Shown here piece after piece: positions 61,328 through 64,000 of a stretch of DNA of 64,000 nucleotides. The stretch lies in the NCBI GenBank assembly GCA_965217125.1, contig OZ244244.1:868001-932000 (forward strand), in the 5' to 3' direction. This DNA comes from JAAOIF01 sp965217125 (lineage in GTDB: Bacteria; Pseudomonadota; Gammaproteobacteria; PS1; Pseudothioglobaceae). A program made the position numbers and the translations under genes. Positions within the stretch are counted from its first letter, which is position 1. Each line of letters opens with the position of its first letter. The notes beneath the pieces were generated by a model. It worked only from the letters and a program-made list of their open reading frames with translations, had not been told where the DNA came from and did not search any database.

Positions 61328-62930
61328 TCAACGCCTAAACTTGCTGAGAGACTGGTTAGCGGCTTTTTTTGCTGATGAAAACTTTAGCATTAGGCTCGCC
61401 AGCGATGACGCTAGTTTTCGTCGTTATTTTAGAGTTGAACACAATAATTCCAGCTTTATTGCGATGGATGCACCACCAGCAAAAGAAAACTGTAAATCCT
61501 TTGTCTATATTGCCAACCAGCTGCGCCAAGGCGGCATTCATACCCCAAAAATTATACAAAGCAATTTAGCGCAAGGTTTTTTGTTATTAGAGGATTTAGG
61601 CACTCAAACCTTTTTAGATGCACAACAACAATCATTTACTATCAAACATTACCAAAATGCAATTGATACGCTAATAAATATGCAAACACTATCAACAAAA
61701 TCTATTGATATTGCCGCTTATGACGATAGCTTGCTTAGGGCAGAAATGCAGCTCTTGATTGACTGGTATTTACCACCACTAAATACTCAACAACAAGCTC
61801 AATTACAAGTCGTTTTTAAACTATTGAGCAATAATGCACTAAGCACAAATCAAGTATTTGTGCATCGTGACTACCATTCGCGCAACTTAATGTTGTTAAG
61901 CAACAATGAACTTGGAGTGATTGATTTTCAAGACGCTGTAATTGGCTCTAATACCTACGATTTAGCCTCATTACTCAAAGATGCTTATTATGAGCTTAGG
62001 GCAACTGATTTACAAACCCTACTACAATATTATTATCAACAAGCTAATATTACGGTTGATTTTGCCGATTTTGAAAAACAATTTAATCTGATTGGTTTGC
62101 AGCGTCATCTGAAAATTTTAGGTATTTTCAAACGCCTGTCTATTCGTGATGCTAAACACCAATATTTAGCCAATATTCCATTAGTGGCTAAATATGCGCT
62201 GGCTATTGCTACTCAATACTCAGAATTATCGCCACTCAAAGAAATACTCAAACTCGCGATTAACCAAACTCAGGCTATGATTCTCGCCGCTGGTCGCGGA
62301 CAACGCATGATGCCACTGACCAAAAATACGCCCAAGCCACTCATCAAAGTCAAGGGAGTAGCACTTATTGAGCACTCAATCAACGCACTCAAACAAGCTA
62401 ATATTAGCAATATTATTATTAACACTTCATACCTAAGCGAACAACTCAAAGCACACTTAGGCGATGGTGCTAATTTTGGCACACATATTGCTTATAGCGA
62501 TGAATCCGGCGGCGCATTAGAAACCGCTGGTGGCATTATTAAAGCACTGCCATTATTAGGCGAGCGGCCTTTTATTGTGATTAACAGCGATGTGCTTTGT
62601 GATTATGAGCTATCTAAGCTTAGTCTGCCAGACAACTCATTAGCACATTTGATTTTGATTAACAATCCTAAACACCATCCTAATGGTGATTTTTCATTAG
62701 ATGGGCAAGGCTTTTGTCAAATTTCTGCTGGTAATAACTTGACCTTTGCTGGCATTGGAATTTATCATCCTAAATTGTTTAAAGCATATATCAATAGCAA
62801 ACAAAAACTACCGCTCTACCCTGTGTTTAAAGCTGCCATCGCTAACAATCAACTAAGTGGCGAATATTATTCAGGTTATTGGCAAGATGTTGGCACGCCG
62901 CAGCGTTTACAATTTGTCAATAATTGCTAA
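61320..62930 (+). CDS. amgK-murU: AmgK-MurU fusion: sugar kinase plus nucleotidyltransferase of wall recycling
   Basis: In pseudomonads AmgK phosphorylates MurNAc or GlcNAc at C1, and MurU forms UDP-MurNAc; they are separate proteins. Here both lie in one 536-residue frame. Residues 1 to about 318 are the aminoglycoside-phosphotransferase-like kinase with VHRDYHSRNLML and GVIDFQDAVIGS. Residues 320-536 are a MurU-type sugar nucleotidyltransferase starting MILAAGRGQRMMPLTKNTPKPL, followed by FIVINSDVLCDYE. The ATG at 61320 overlaps dat by 8 bases; a longer open frame from 61119 lies inside dat and is ignored. Confidence 0.88.
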   Translation: MPNQRLNLLRDWLAAFFADENFSIRLASDDASFRRYFRVEHNNSSFIAMDAPPAKENCKSFVYIANQLRQGGIHTPKIIQSNLAQGFLLLEDLGTQTFLDAQQQSFTIKHYQNAIDTLINMQTLSTKSIDIAAYDDSLLRAEMQLLIDWYLPPLNTQQQAQLQVVFKLLSNNALSTNQVFVHRDYHSRNLMLLSNNELGVIDFQDAVIGSNTYDLASLLKDAYYELRATDLQTLLQYYYQQANITVDFADFEKQFNLIGLQRHLKILGIFKRLSIRDAKHQYLANIPLVAKYALAIATQYSELSPLKEILKLAINQTQAMILAAGRGQRMMPLTKNTPKPLIKVKGVALIEHSINALKQANISNIIINTSYLSEQLKAHLGDGANFGTHIAYSDESGGALETAGGIIKALPLLGERPFIVINSDVLCDYELSKLSLPDNSLAHLILINNPKHHPNGDFSLDGQGFCQISAGNNLTFAGIGIYHPKLFKAYINSKQKLPLYPVFKAAIANNQLSGEYYSGYWQDVGTPQRLQFVNNC

Positions 62931-62963
62931 AAAAAATAAGTTGATTGCTGTAAAATATTATTT

Positions 62964-63072
62964 GATAGTGCTAAGGGTGCGCCAACAATAAATGGTTATG
63001 AACCCCGCCAGATTCGGAAGGAAGCAACGGTAATAATTTTTTTATGTGTTGGCTGTTATTCTTGGTGCTATC
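62964..63072 (+). ncRNA. ffs: Signal recognition particle 4.5S RNA
   Basis: The conserved Ffh-binding hairpin CCGCCAGATTCGGAAGGAAGCAACGG is present (about 62995-63020, with the GGAA tetraloop and symmetric loop). The ends GATAGTGCTAAGG and CTTGGTGCTATC pair to close a stem, giving about 109 bases. TAAAAT (62951-62956) lies 8 bases upstream as a -10. It sits directly before dnaX. Exact ends are estimated from the closing stem. Confidence 0.92.
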
Positions 63073-63099
63073 ACTTTAATCAGACAACAAATTGACCTA

Positions 63100-64000
63100 A
63101 TGACTAAACATTATCAAGTTTTAGCGCGTAAATACCGCCCTCACACTTTTGCTGAGATGGTGGGGCAAATCCATACCGTTAAAACGCTAATTAACGCCCT
63201 TAATGCTAATAATTTACACCATGGATTTTTATTTACTGGCACGCGTGGTGTTGGTAAAACCACAATTGCCAGAATTTTTGCCAAATCTATTAATTGTGAA
63301 CAAGGTGTTAGTGCTAAACCATGTGGCAAATGTGCCACTTGTTTAGAAATCGACAAAGGTCAATCGGTTGACCTAATCGAGCTTGATGCTGCCTCACATA
63401 CTGGGGTTGATAATATGCGTGATATTTTAGAAAACGCACAATATATGCCAACTAAAAATCGTTATAAAATTTACCTGATTGACGAAGTCCATATGTTGTC
63501 TAAGAGTAGTTTTAATGCACTGCTTAAAACCTTAGAAGAGCCACCTGAACATATTAAATTCTTACTGGCAACGACCGACCCACAAAAACTACCAGTTACT
63601 GTGTTATCACGCTGCTTGCAATTTACCTTGCAAAAACTCACCCATAAAGAAATTCTAAATCAACTCAAATTCATCATGCAAGCTGAAGACTTAAAATATG
63701 AAGAATTGGCACTCAGCCAAATTGCTGAATTTGGCAACGGCTCCATGCGCGATGCACTAAGTTTGCTCGACCAGTCAATTTCTTATGGCAATGGCACGAT
63801 ATTAGTTAAAGATATTAAAGCTATGCTCGGCTTGGTGCATCACCATGATATTATTAACTTAGCAACACAGCTGTTTAAGCAAGATGCACAAGCGGTGATT
63901 GATTTTGTAAAAGAGCTTTCTCATAAAGGCGAAAATCTAAGCCATGCACTAAAAGATTTAACCAGCTTATTTCATCAAATATCGATAGCGCAGATTATTG
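63100..64000 (+). CDS. dnaX: DNA polymerase III subunits gamma and tau, 3'-truncated by the window
   Basis: DnaX is the ATPase of the clamp loader. The frame from ATG 63100 is open to the end of the window (300 codons) and encodes the N-terminal two-thirds of the ATPase region. Seen here are Walker A GTRGVGKTTIAR, a four-cysteine zinc module (CEQGVSAKPCGKCATC), Walker B YLIDEVHMLS, sensor-1 LLATTDPQKLP and ARELKQFTL-like TVLSRCLQFTL. The following lid and collar domains are cut off. Whether a tau/gamma frameshift site exists cannot be seen. Confidence 0.95.
   Translation, partial: MTKHYQVLARKYRPHTFAEMVGQIHTVKTLINALNANNLHHGFLFTGTRGVGKTTIARIFAKSINCEQGVSAKPCGKCATCLEIDKGQSVDLIELDAASHTGVDNMRDILENAQYMPTKNRYKIYLIDEVHMLSKSSFNALLKTLEEPPEHIKFLLATTDPQKLPVTVLSRCLQFTLQKLTHKEILNQLKFIMQAEDLKYEELALSQIAEFGNGSMRDALSLLDQSISYGNGTILVKDIKAMLGLVHHHDIINLATQLFKQDAQAVIDFVKELSHKGENLSHALKDLTSLFHQISIAQII

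Overview
The window is a 64 kb piece of an AT-rich gammaproteobacterial chromosome. Gene content and order fit a sulfur-oxidising autotroph of the SUP05 / Thioglobus / thiotrophic mussel- and clam-symbiont type. The pointers are a probable sulfur globule protein (29054-29647), a CbbY-type phosphatase and a phosphoglycolate phosphatase (both typical helpers of Rubisco), the general amino acid transporter AapJQMP, small intergenic gaps, many overlapping genes and very AT-rich spacers. The taxonomic call is inference from family knowledge; no 16S gene is present.

Layout. 1-5968: the end of spoT, iscX, the tolB-pal-cpoB envelope block and pabB. 5988-8286: an unusual nadE carrying an N-terminal DNA-binding domain, divergent from a 62-codon small gene across a spacer with palindromes. 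8469-13066: aapJ-aapQ-aapM-aapP and a small hypothetical gene. 13209-19744: hemH, a hicBA toxin-antitoxin pair with a frameshifted toxin, then nrdA-nrdB-ferredoxin behind two NrdR boxes and a membrane protein. 19815-22973 is an accessory island: hypothetical genes, an orphan antitoxin and a LysE/RhtB exporter, with attC-like sites and two copies of a GC-rich structured repeat. 22974-33764: tRNA-Arg, aroC, queE, uvrB, an aspartate-type aminotransferase, tRNA-Asn, the sulfur globule gene, icd, ilvA, cbbY and dksA. 33775-41275: trmJ, suhB, an SDR gene, rmuC, gph, plsC, rnt, a short argA and ilvD. 41296-47787: the minus-strand run rnr-purA-hisZ-hflC-hflK. 47983-54294: lptD, a minimal surA, rlmB and the yceD-rpmF-plsX-fabH lipid block. 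54295-54892: a mosaic of repeats including a third copy of the GC-rich element. 54893-64000: gltX, a Sel1 protein, a wall block (rodA, mltB, a DD-carboxypeptidase, a D-amino acid aminotransferase and an amgK-murU fusion), the SRP RNA and the start of dnaX.

Most of the window is ordinary core metabolism. Envelope functions dominate: Tol-Pal, LptD/SurA, PlsX/FabH/PlsC, and peptidoglycan synthesis and recycling. The parts that deserve a second look are the DNA-binding-domain/NAD synthetase fusion with its palindromic spacer, the three-copy structured repeat, the attC-like cassette remnants, the sulfur globule gene with a decayed fragment behind it, the PPIase-less SurA and the AmgK-MurU fusion. 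No CRISPR array, prophage, intact transposase or biosynthetic gene cluster was seen.
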